A stretch of DNA of 64,000 bases, from contig CM007990.1 of assembly GCA_002189035.1 (NCBI GenBank), positions 2,976,001-3,040,000 of the forward strand, written 5' to 3'. The position numbers were made by a program, and so were the translations under genes. The notes beneath the pieces were generated by a model. It was given only the letters and a program-made list of their open reading frames with translations. It was not told the DNA's origin and made no database searches. Position 1 is the first letter of the stretch; each line of letters begins with the position of its first letter. Below are positions 1 to 10,647 of the stretch, in pieces. The DNA comes from Utricularia gibba. Lineage: Eukaryota; Streptophyta; Magnoliopsida; Lamiales; Lentibulariaceae.

Positions 1-1
1 A

Positions 2-508
2 GTTGATCATGTTCAAAAGAAGGTTCTGGTTACTACTCGTAGGAAAAATGGAAAACAAAAGAAGTTCATAGTGATGGTTAGTCAAGGCACGTGCGAGTGT
101 AGGAAGTGGCAAAATTTCGAAATTCCATGCTCCCATGCTCAGCAGGTACATGCTCGACTCCGTTTATAATGTATTTTATCTTTCGCATTATACTCACTTG
201 TAACTTCATGTGTGAAGGCATGCCGAATGCTAAACATTGATCCTAAGGATGTGATCAATTCCATGTTACATCTTGATCAGCATATTCGAATATATGAGAA
301 TCAAATTCAGCCATTGCAATCCGAGGATAGATGGCCACCGGCACCGTTTTTAATGGTCCATGACTCCAGCCGTAAAAAAAAATGTCTGCCATGGGAGACC
401 CTAGTCAACAAGGTTTACAATGCCAATGGATTATCAGTCACAGAGACATCGTGCATCATTTCAGGCATCGTCCCATCCGAACCAATACCCCATCGATGTG
501 CTGCCTAG
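2..508 (+). pseudogene. C-terminal fragment of a Mutator-like (MULE) transposase with SWIM zinc finger
   Basis: The frame starting at base 2 reads into a SWIM zinc finger, C-x-C (GTCECRKW) followed by C-x-H (IPCSHA). This finger is typical of the C-terminus of plant MuDR/FAR1-type transposases and probably binds DNA. An intron probably runs from the GT at about 150 to an AG just before 219, since joining there restores the protein (CSHAQQ then ACRMLNIDP). The downstream frame to 508 gives about 95 residues with a MULE-tail-like stretch (a hydrophobic helix, then RWPPAPF). The catalytic DDE part lies outside the window to the left. The element may be intact or decayed; only this end is visible. 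Family assignment rests on the finger spacing and its position; the exact MULE clade is unknown. Confidence 0.65.
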
Positions 509-719
509 ATCATCGATGCATTATTCTGCGATACAACGAATGTATGATACATACGAGTCCGGTACCTCTACTACATAGAGTGTTCGTGGAAAAAAGTCTA
601 AGTTGGAAAGAGTTATGGGGTTTTTCTCTGTAAGTAAAAAATGAATAAGCATGTCATAATCATTGTATTGTAAAGAATGTCATATAAATTATTTTACACT
701 ATCTCATACACAAAACAAC

Positions 720-1000
720 ACTCTTTCACCTCTTGGGCACCGCATAGACACGTAACTACGCTCAAGGATGCTGAAGGCGTCGTTTATATCATGAAGCATC
801 ACCTAGAGGTGGTGTTGGGTGCCGCTTATACATCTAAGTAGCGCCCATGGCATTGTGAACCAATGCTCAATGCATTTCTGGGCGTCGCTTATATCCATAA
901 GCAACGCCCATGGCATCCTTGAGCGCTGCTTATGATTTGTAAGTGACGTCCAGGCATGTCTAGGCACTGCTTAGCACAGCAAAAACACCCAATGCTTAGA
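720..1000. repeat. Cluster of about 30-bp imperfect palindromes (left array)
   Basis: At least four imperfect inverted repeats follow the pattern GGGCGYCGCTTA, short spacer, TAAGYRRCGCCC. The clearest are 817-846 and 879-910 (14-bp arms with about one mismatch); weaker ones lie near 755-785, 775-805, 922-952 and 960-990. They sit 40-65 bp apart. The same family occurs at 3525-3600 and 3960-4035, on the other side of the phosphatase-like pseudogene. No protein is encoded here. Their function is unknown; they may be subterminal repeats of a DNA transposon or transcripts able to form short hairpins. Confidence 0.7.
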
Positions 1001-1466
1001 GAGTCAGAATTTTGTAGTAATAAACTGTTAATTATTTACTTCTTTTCAATTTGTAGTCATAATGTCCTATTTTGTTAGTAAAAATATACTCAAGACCTTG
1101 TAAAAAAAAATTGTAGTTAATTTTTTCAAATATTGTTGGAAAAATTCAAAATACTTCAAAAAATTAAATATATACCTACCTCAATTAAATATACACCAAC
1201 TCCCTTTTCAAACCCTACACCCTCTTATCCTCTTCTCCTCTTCTCCTCTTATCCTCTTCTGCCGCATTTTCACCAACCTTCACCTTCAAAATCACCACCT
1301 TCTTCTTCACTGTGTATGTGAATTTTTCTTCACATAACTTCTTCATCTTGAGAAAAATCTTCTTCTTCTCACACAACATTTCAAATCCAACCAACTCATT
1401 CAAGGTATATGATGTCTTTCTGTTTTTTATATTTATTACTAACTCCACTAACATTCACAATGATAG

Positions 1467-3253
1467 ATGACTTTTGGAGACAAGATTAGACAAAGATACT
1501 TAGTTCCTGAAAATTTCGTTATATCAAAGGAAGAAGAAGATGAACAAATTTCAGATCAACCACCACAACGTGTTGGCACTCGTGCTTTTGCAGTTAGCAC
1601 CGAACATTTCAGATGTGGGTTAAGGTTACCTATCCAACCCTTTGTAGTGTCTGTGCTTCGTTCGGTGCGGCTTCCATTATCTCATTTAACACCAGCTTCT
1701 ATTGGAAATATTATTGCATTTATGAGGTTATGTGAAGATGATGGATATCCACTTAGTGTTGGTGCATTGTTTAGCATTGCAAAGTGTTCCAAGGTTGCTC
1801 ACACAAATCATTTCACAATATCATCAAAGGCAAGAATTAAAATAGTCACAGGTTTACGAGATTCCCATGGAGATTGGTAGACTAGTTTTGTATGAGTTAC
1901 TCCACCAGAAGACATGCGAATAAGAATACCTAGACATCTTTCAACCTCATCCAATGTTGGAAAACCAACAGGTAGAAAATGCTTCCTTTGAAAGACTCTT
2001 TTAATTTTCTTAACATTTTTTATGTTTTCAACTAATAGTTTTTTTTATATTATAAGAAATCCAACTGTTGGATGAAGATGACAAACAGTGTCTTGAAGCA
2101 TTGTTAATAGCAAAAGACATGAGATGGAGAGATATTGAACCACCAATTTCGAATGCCAGAGGTGCAATACGTATTTGGTGTGGCACTCCTCATAGGATAA
2201 GAACAGTACAGACTCATCTCGAAGAACATGAGATGGAAGAAGAACATACAACACATCATGATGTTTATGAGGAGGAGACGGTTGGTTCATCGGCTCCACA
2301 ACAAGTAGAGGATCATGATGTTGTGCAATTGCGTTCTGAGCTTGAGGAGGCCAGAAAGGAAGTAGATCAATTGAAGAAAACCATCTATCAATATGAAACA
2401 AGATATCCAATTTTCACTCTGCAGGAAGTTGATGCTTCAAGTCCAACGAAATTAATCATTTTAGATATTAATGGTCTACTTGCAGATGTTGTGTACATAG
2501 ACAAGGGACGTGCAGTAGGAAAACCTAACTACATCATCGAGTGAAGAGTGAGTAAGTAGTACAATTTTGTCACTCTAACTACTTGTGCAGTGACGACATT
2601 CGTTTTTTTTTATTACAGTTTATTTAAGACCAAATTGTAGCGAATTTATATCTTGGTGCTTGGAAATGTTTGATGTGGCTATTTGATCCTCACGAAAAGA
2701 GTAAGTTTATAAAATAACATGTCATTAGTGTATTCTAATTACTAATGACTCTTTTTGTTTTGTAGTGGACTTGTATGTAATATAGTTGACTTCATCCTTG
2801 CGTGTTGCCATCGAAGAGATCTAGTGTTTTGTTGGGGTATAAGTGCACTCACACAGGAATTGCCATTGGTGGAAGCTTTAGCACTATTAAATTTAAGGAT
2901 TTTCAACATGTATGAGATGACGATACAACCTTGAATTATCGTTACAATAATAGTAATACATTATTGATTGATGATTCACCAAAAAAGTTACTCCTAAATC
3001 CGGTAACGTGTTATCATTGTATGCCTCTATTGTAGAATCCATATGTACTAATTTTTTTTATCGTTTTCAATAGGTAAACAATGCAATGCTTCCCTATACT
3101 TACAGCATTACGCAGAGGGATGACAATGCACTACAAAGTGATGGATACCTTCGATTATTCTTGGAAGGATTATGTGAAGTAGATGATGTACGTAGCTATG
3201 TGGACACATTTCGATGTGAGGAGCCTCCAATTGCAGAAGGACATGAGCAATGA
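1467..3253 (+). pseudogene. Transposon-domain / FCP1-like phosphatase fusion, decayed
   Basis: Five exons can be traced: 1467-1971, 2057-2551, 2619-2700, 2766-3002 and 3074-3253. Exon 1 resembles the plant putative-transposon domain (Transposase_28 type; GLRLPIQPFVVSVL, KIVTGL). Exon 2 has an acidic stretch, a short coiled coil (about 2310-2400) and then the start of an FCP1/NLI-type HAD phosphatase (LIILDINGLLADVVY). Exons 3-5 continue the phosphatase (YLRPNCSEF, NIVDFIL, LVFCWG, SNTLLIDDSPKKLLLNP, GYLRLFLEGL). The first aspartate motif is DINGL rather than DxDxT, as in plant FCP1-like homologues, so activity would be doubtful even before decay. In-frame stops lie at 1878, 1893, 2542, 2684 and 2913, and there is a frameshift near 2840. 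Two of the stops replace an expected Trp. The order SWIM transposase, transposon domain, captured phosphatase suggests a gene carried by a transposon; that is inference. Confidence 0.7.
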
Positions 3254-4639
3254 GAGCTTTATGAGTTTCTAAAATATAAGTATATGTAGTCTTATTGTAA
3301 TAGCCTAATTATATTAAAGGGGCTTCAATTTCAATTATTAAAATAATCCATCCAATGATCAAAATACAGAATTCTTATATAGAATACCGAATAATAAATA
3401 TTTTTTGATGTAATACTACAACTCTCGGTCTCCTCTTTGTAAGTCGATACTGTATAACTTTACTGGATTAGACATGTTTCGAAAGAGTTATGCCGAATGT
3501 ATTACTAGAAACACCGTGTCTCGGCACTGCTTCTTGTTCGAAGCAGCGCCCACAAGATACTGGACGCTACTTGTTACTCTAAGCAATGCCCGAAAAATAT
3601 AAAGTATTTATTCGTTTTTCGTATTGATTTACTATGAAACTATATCGATAATAATTATCAGATAGTTATATCAATATTTATTTTATATTTTTAAATTACA
3701 CAATACAATATATCTCATTTTATTACAAAGTGTTTTTCATAATATATAGTTTAAATACAAATCAAATTATATTTATGATTGTTGTTTAAATTACTAATAT
3801 ACACAATATAATTTTATCATGAACACAAAGATTTAGTTGTTTTAATAAATGAAAATATTTTGGGGACAATTCTAAAATTGTCGATCAAAACTGTATCACT
3901 CTATCGGAATGCTCATGTTTCCAAAGAGTGATGCAGTATGTATTGACTCATGAGACCTTTGCTGGGCGTGGCTTCTTATTCAAGCGGCGTCCAGAATATA
4001 TTGGGCGTTGCTTGTGATTCCAAGAAGCATTCGAAAATTATTTATATTTAGTTATTTTTGAAATATATATATATATTTTCAAATAAACTGTTATACATCA
4101 ATTATATTATTAATAGAGACATGAAAATCATTTAATATAATAATTAAAAATAATATTTACGTATTTTTTTACGAAATGATTCAATAGGAATATGATAAAA
4201 AAGCATTCCATGATGTCTTCAAGAACAAGTATTCCTTCAATCATAATTGATGCTCAATCATACTTGCTCCATTATCTTCGAGGGACGCACATGAAGATCA
4301 AGTCAGGATCTTGAGTGATGCAAGAGCACTGCACAGTGAAAATGGAAATCACAAGGAGGTCATGCTTAAGGGATTTGGAATGAGTGGAGAAAAGAAAAAA
4401 GAGAGTGGAGTGAAAATGAGTGAAAAAAGATTTGAAAAAGTGGAGAGAAAAAAAGATGTGGGAAGGAAATGAGTGGAAAAAAAGGTGAGAATGAGTGAAA
4501 AACAGAAAATGGAAACCTGAGAGTGATAGAATTTGAGAGAAAAAAATAAGAGTCTCTTAGCTAGGCGAAGTGAGAAGAAGTTTCTACTTTTCTTAAAAAT
4601 GCTCAATCATTTCTTGTGTTTTGTCTCTCTTACATATAT
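3254..4639. other. AT-rich non-coding stretch with right palindrome arrays
   Basis: No supported gene. It contains two pairs of the same imperfect palindromes seen at 720-1000: 3525-3600 (GGCACTGCTTC with GAAGCAGCGCCC; GGACGCTACTT with AAGCAATGCCC) and 3960-4035 (GGGCGTGGCTTC with AAGCGGCGTCC). A purine-rich stretch at about 4350-4560 is simple-sequence-like (GAGTGGARAAAR), and its apparent open frame is not credible. Confidence 0.6.
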
Positions 4640-7140
4640 ATCAAGATGTATTTCTAGAAGAACTTCAGAGATTACTTCCCATCAAATGTATTGAGCATCA
4701 AATTGATCTTGTGCCAAGTGCATAACTCCCCAATCGACCTGTCTACTGTGCCATTGCTAAGGAGACCAAGGAAATACGAATGCAAGTAGAAGAACTGATG
4801 TTAAGGTTTTGTTCATGAAAGCATGAGCCCTTGCTCTGTACCAATTTTATCAGTCCCTAAATTTGATAGAACTTGGCGTATGTGCACTGATTTTCAAGCC
4901 AGCAACAACATCATCATCAAGTATAAACATGTTATCCCTTTGAAGATATGCTTGATAAATTGCATGGTGCTTGTTTTTTTACTAAAATTGATTTGAGAAG
5001 TGGCTATAATCAAATTATAATGAAGGAAGATGATGAGTGGAAAACCGCTTTTAAAACAAAGTTTGGTTTGTATGAGTAGGTTGTTATGTTTTTTAGTTTA
5101 ATTAATGCGTGTAGCATCTTTATAAGATTGATGAATCATGTTCTTATGTCTTTTATAAGTAGATTTGTAGTTGTTTATGTTGATGAACATGTTTGTCATT
5201 TCAGGGATGTGTTAAATACTCTTAGGAAAGAGAAGTTGTTTGCTAACATAATAAGTGTATCATTTGCACAAATAGTGTCTCTTTTTTGGATATGTTGTTA
5301 GTGATATAGAGAAAGTGTAGCAATTAAGGAATGGACAGCTCCTACACCTGTTGGTGAAGTTAGGAGTTTTTATGGATTAGCAACTTCTATGGACGATTTC
5401 TAAAGGATTTCAACACCATAGCAGCACCCCTCACTCAATTGACCAAGAAAAATCACCCATTTCATAAGCAAGAATATACTTTCATACAATTCAAGAATAA
5501 AATTTGCTCAGCACCTCTCCTAGCTCTTCCAAATTTTTCTGATACTTTTGAAATTGAATGTGATGCATCAGGTTTTAGACATTGGTACTCTATCGATGAA
5601 AAATGGATATCCACTTGCTTAGTTTAGTGAGAAGCTTCATGGTGCCACCCTTAGCTATCCAACCTATGACAAGGAGTTGTATACATTGGTTAGAGCTTTG
5701 GAGACATGACAGCACTACTTATGGCCAAAGGAATTTGTGATACACACTGATCATGAGTCTCTCAAACATTTGAAGGGTCAAGGGACTAAATCGATGACAT
5801 GCCAAGTGGGTGGAATTCATTGACACATTCTCATATGTAATCAAATACAAGAAAGGTAAAGAAAATGTGGTAGCTGATGCTTTATCTCAAAGGTACACTC
5901 TTTTAGCCAATCTTGAGGCTAGAAATTTTTGGATTTGCCTCTATTATTGGCTTATATGCTCATGATCATGATTTTGGAGACATTTATAAGGCATTTGAAC
6001 TTGCTCCATATGGACTATTCTTTGGAAAAAATGACTTTCTTTATGGGACACATTGGCTGTGCATTCTTACTTGTTCCATACATGATTTGATTGTTTGGGA
6101 AGTTCATGGTGGTGAATAAATAGGACATTTTGATGTTATAAAGACTCTTGATACTCTCATCCAACATTTATTTTGACTACACATGAGAAGTGATGTTAAA
6201 AGAGTTTGTGATAGGTGTATTCCTTGTAGGAAGGCTAAATTAACCATTGCCCCTAATGATTTGTATACTGTACTTCCTACTCCTTCCCAACCATAGGTGG
6301 ACATTTCTATGGACCTTTTTTTAGACTTACCTCGTACTCAAAGAGGTAGAGATTCGATTTTTGTTGTTGTGGATAGATTTTCAAAGATGGGAAACTTTAT
6401 TCTATGTCACAAAACTAATGATTCATTTCATGTGGCTGATCTCTTTTTCATAGAAGTTGTTAGACTTCATGGTATGTCTCTCACAATCGTCTTTGATTGC
6501 AATGCAAGATTTCTCAGTCACTTTTGAAGAGTCCTTTGGAGTAAACTTGGCATTAAGCTCTTGTACTCAACAACCTATCATCTTCAAACTAATGAACAAT
6601 TTGAAGTAACAAATCACACACTTTCTATCTTAATGAGGATTATTATTAAATTTAGTCTTAAGACTTAGGAGGAATGTTTGCCACTTATTGAATTTGCTTA
6701 CAATCGAACAGTGCATCTCACAACTAGGTTATCCTCATTTCAAGTTGTTTATGGCTTCAATCCTCTTATAGCTTTGGATATGTTACATTTGCTTTGTGAT
6801 GAGAAAGTTAGTTTAGATAATGAAAAAAGGGATAACACCAGATTGAGTCCAACAATGCAAAGTACGTATTAACAGAAAACAAAAGTAAACGTAGAGTTGT
6901 GTTTGAACCTGCAGATTGGATTTGGATTCATCTCAGAAAGGAGAGGTTTCCTACAAAGAGGAAGTCAAAACTTCTTTCTCGTGGAGATGGACTTATCCAA
7001 GTTGTTGAATGCGTAAATGATAATACCTACAAGCTTGATTTACCAGGTGAGTATTCGGTCCATTCAACTTTCAATGTTACTAATTTGTCTCCTCTCGAAG
7101 ATTCATGGATGAATCTTTTTAAAGAAGGGGGATGATGAAT
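4640..7140 (+). mobile_element. Decayed Ty3/gypsy retrotransposon pol (RT, RNase H, integrase)
   Basis: Domains follow the normal gypsy order but are broken by many stops and frameshifts. Reverse transcriptase starts at about 4660 ([23 protein letters not shown] at about 4970; FVVVYVDEH, an altered YxDD box, at about 5170). RNase H runs from about 5440 to 5900 ([24 protein letters not shown]). The integrase zinc finger is at about 6130-6235 and the DDE core at about 6290-6860 ([29 protein letters not shown]). The C-terminal part at 6899-7135 (WIHLRKERFPTKRKSKLL, YKLDLPGEYSVHSTFNV) is typical of plant chromovirus-like integrases. No gag, protease or LTRs are recognised next to it. Incompetent remnant. 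Confidence 0.85.
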
Positions 7141-8780
7141 CCCAGCAAGTTGATGATAGGCATTTGACGAATAATGAGAATGTGCTACAAGTGGATATCT
7201 TGGATAGCAAGATCATTCCATTTGGATCAATTACAAGGATTGGGAGCAAGAAGATTGAAGCATCACTCAAGTGTCTAATCAACAATATTGGGTTAGAAAT
7301 TGGGCTTGAAGTTTTGTCACAAAAAGAGTTCAACTATCTCAAAGTAGATCAACCTTGGACCCCAAAATATTGTTGAGTTTCTCATACACATCGCATGTCA
7401 GAAAAGCAACATAATTTAAAAATTTTTGAGAAACCCCAACGCAGATCTTGGAATACGGTATACATCAGATAAAGGGATGTTGAAAATACCTTTCATAGGA
7501 CTTTGTTGTTCACCAGCCGCCAATAGTAGATGGCCTTTATAGTATCCACACATGAAGCACTCCATCAATAACCTTCTCAATGTTGTAGAATGCTGGTTGA
7601 TCTCTTTAGGTGCTAGAGAAAATCACTCTCTTGTGGATCAATCAGAGAACACGAAGATGATAGAAGTAGATATGTAGATCTAAATCTTTTTTATTGATAT
7701 TTGGTAACATATTAAATCAAATCTCCGTAAAGATCTTATCTTGTGGAGATATGTATATGTTCCAAATCTTATCTGCATAAAATCTTTTATTTTGAGTTTA
7801 ATCAATATTAATCTCAAAATACCTCTCTATTTAATTTATCCACTTTACCAATTACATCTCAATTAATTATGTTATTCCATTTTATATCGATGAGTGACTC
7901 CAGTATTGTGTGTGATCCTATAGGCTTCTTCAATCAAAGTCATAATAATGGATTTATTAATTAAATCTTAATTAATCAAATCCATCATTATCGATCATGA
8001 GTTATGTCTAGCAACATATCATGATCCCAAGATGTAAGAATAATCAGGTGAACTAATTGAGCCTTTCCATGATCAACGATCATGCAATAAATAGCTTTCA
8101 TCATATTTATATCTCATTCGATACCAGAACATGGATGTGTGTCTTTCTGATGTACGAACTTATAATTGCATTTAAGTACTAACATGAGTGATGAATACTT
8201 TATTGATTAATCAACTATCTCCAACCTTAAGGAATCACAACACTACTCATCCATACTAGGCAAGTTATGGTTAGGCTCTCATTAGTAATGAGCGAAAATG
8301 TGAACTTATGATCAAGATAACTTTGTTGACCTCGAGTTTAAGCTTACTTATCATATTCGTGATCTTGTTTACTGACACTTGATTAGCTTCCCATAGTAGC
8401 ATCTTGAAAACAAGTCATCTAGTGAATTAATCCTCTAATCAACACCCACATATAGGTTCTAGTAATCTCATTACGTCAATTGTGAGAACCATTGCCTAAA
8501 CGATTTAGGGAACTCAATGTGTGTCAACTTATACTTATTTGTGATATCCTCATTTCACAAATACTCTAGCTAGGGAGTTTTTAATTTAAGCATAAGTGTT
8601 TGAAGAATCTCACATTATGATCTCATCATAATTTCTATAGGACATAGATCAAGTAAAGGATTATATCAATGATATAAACTTGATCACAATTCAAAGTAAA
8701 CATCAAAAGATAAGATTTACCAATGAGTTGATTGTGTTTAGAACACATACACTAACAAATATGTCATCCTCCTGAATGTT
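7141..8780. other. Non-coding block, possibly transposon-derived
   Basis: A short open stretch to about 7376 follows the integrase and may be the element's tail. From 7380 to 8780 there is no convincing frame on either strand. The composition is even (about 35 percent GC) and unlike the AT-rich spacer on both sides, which suggests one inserted non-autonomous element or LTR. No terminal repeats could be matched by eye. Confidence 0.35.
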
Positions 8781-10647
8781 TGTTAATGTAGATAATTTAT
8801 TTATTAAAATAATTACAATAATTACTTTCAAAACCATGTGCACACACCACATTCCATACTGCACAGCCACAAGTGCACATACTAGTCATTGGCACTTGGT
8901 AACAACTAGTAGGAAGAGACAGCAATCTGCACTCTGCAAAATGCATATTTGTTAAAATATGTATTGTATATTTTAATAATTTTCTAATCAGGTAATATAT
9001 TTTATATTTATTAATCTCATTCTCATTTTATAATATTAATTCAATAATTATTTATAATCATTTACAAAGATTTTCGGTCCAGTAATCCTTTTTTTAAAAA
9101 AAATGATCATTTTTGTGTTTTCATATACATGTATTAAATATTTAGAATTTTTAAATTTTTTAATCAAACCGAAACTGAAACCGAAATGGTATGGATACTG
9201 ATCTGCTGAAACCAAACCAAAAACGGCTCCGATCGATCACACATCTACAAAGACCTTTGACTCTCGTCGGATTTTGTAGCAATGAAAACCCCTCGATGCC
9301 TTTTAGCTCAATGAGGCATTGAACATAGGGGATAGCGATGGGGAAAAGGTCCTATCACTCTTAATTCATATTAGCTATTATCTAGTTGATTCGTAGTAGG
9401 ATAAAGCTTCATCTAGCACCAAATTTTTTAAGGCAAGCTTCGCTCAACTGTTCGATGAAGAACTTGTAAAAGCATCACGAGGGTCCCCAACAAGACATCA
9501 ACACTATTTTTCTTTTCTGTAACAAACTCTATAATAGTTCCCAAAGACCTCACAACAACATGCCTTTCCTATAAAAACTAGAAAAAGGTAAATTTTCAAA
9601 CATGTAAAGCAAACTTGAAAACTTGTATATTATTGGAGCGGCGTGTGCTCTTTCCGTAGGTGAATTTAGCATAAGATAGTTTATGGTTTGTGGACAATGG
9701 CCCCTCAGACTTGCCCTATTTATGATTTCCGAACGGTGACACTTGGGTTTGTGTTTACCCTGCACACCAAGTTGAAATATCAAGTGCTTCTGGCATGAAT
9801 GTCCCGTCCCACTTGTTGAGTATCAGCATTATCCAACAATTGCACTTTAGATAATTCGGCCTCCCCCAACAGTAAAAATGAAGACGTGGATTTAAATGAA
9901 ATTCATGAATGTAGACATTATGATCACAAGTGATTAATTTGATTTTTATTTTTTTAACTTGCCAACTTTTCTAAACCTAAAAACCGGATTATGTTATTTC
10001 TCGTATCATCTTAAAATATTTATAATATAAATTATTTGATGCGTATCATGATTAGTTAAAGAGTTTCAATGATTATTTTGCATTATAATGTTTAAAAATA
10101 TACAAAAATAGTGCTTTACAAGTTAAAACAAATACAAAATTTAATCCGCATCCCAACACTTACGGTATACTTGCTACTCACCTCTTCTATCAACTCACAC
10201 AACCTACTTTTAGCCGTTTCAATCCATACACGAATTTAGTTCAGAAAAAGACCCAAAAATCACACAACCATTAATTTCATTGGGTGTGCATATCGCATCT
10301 GAGTCTAAAACTTTTGCAAAATAGACAAAAACATAAGGACACAAAAAAACAACAAAGGCCAAGTATTCAATGTTGGGAACTGATCGAACACATAATCTCA
10401 ATTCAAAGCTACTTGGTATGACAAAATCAAATGAAATCACATACTGAACACAATCCAACAGCTCCAAAGTGCAAGCCTTTTATAAGGTGGAAGAGGGTTT
10501 GAGCAAAATTAACAGCAATTGTTGTCAGTGCCAGCAAATACAAACACCATAATCTTCTGCTATTATTTGGGAGGAATGATAATACAGAGACTAGCTATTG
10601 CTTGGAGAAATGATGATACAATGTACCTGAAAACATTGACGTTCACA
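8781..10647. other. Intergenic region downstream of the INCENP-like gene
   Basis: AT-rich sequence with no supported gene. Short open frames at 9550-9783 and 10219-10467 lack any recognisable domain. The last few hundred bases before 10648 must contain the 3' UTR of the minus-strand INCENP-like gene, but no unambiguous poly(A) signal was identified. Confidence 0.4.

Noticed and set aside
1215-1454. Open frame on the minus strand opposite a CT-rich stretch
   Set aside because: Low-complexity Lys/Glu-rich product of a pyrimidine tract upstream of the pseudogene; no domain.
4349-4606. Open frame rich in Phe/Ser/Leu on the minus strand
   Set aside because: Arises from a purine-rich simple sequence (GAGTGGARAAAR) and has no recognisable homology.
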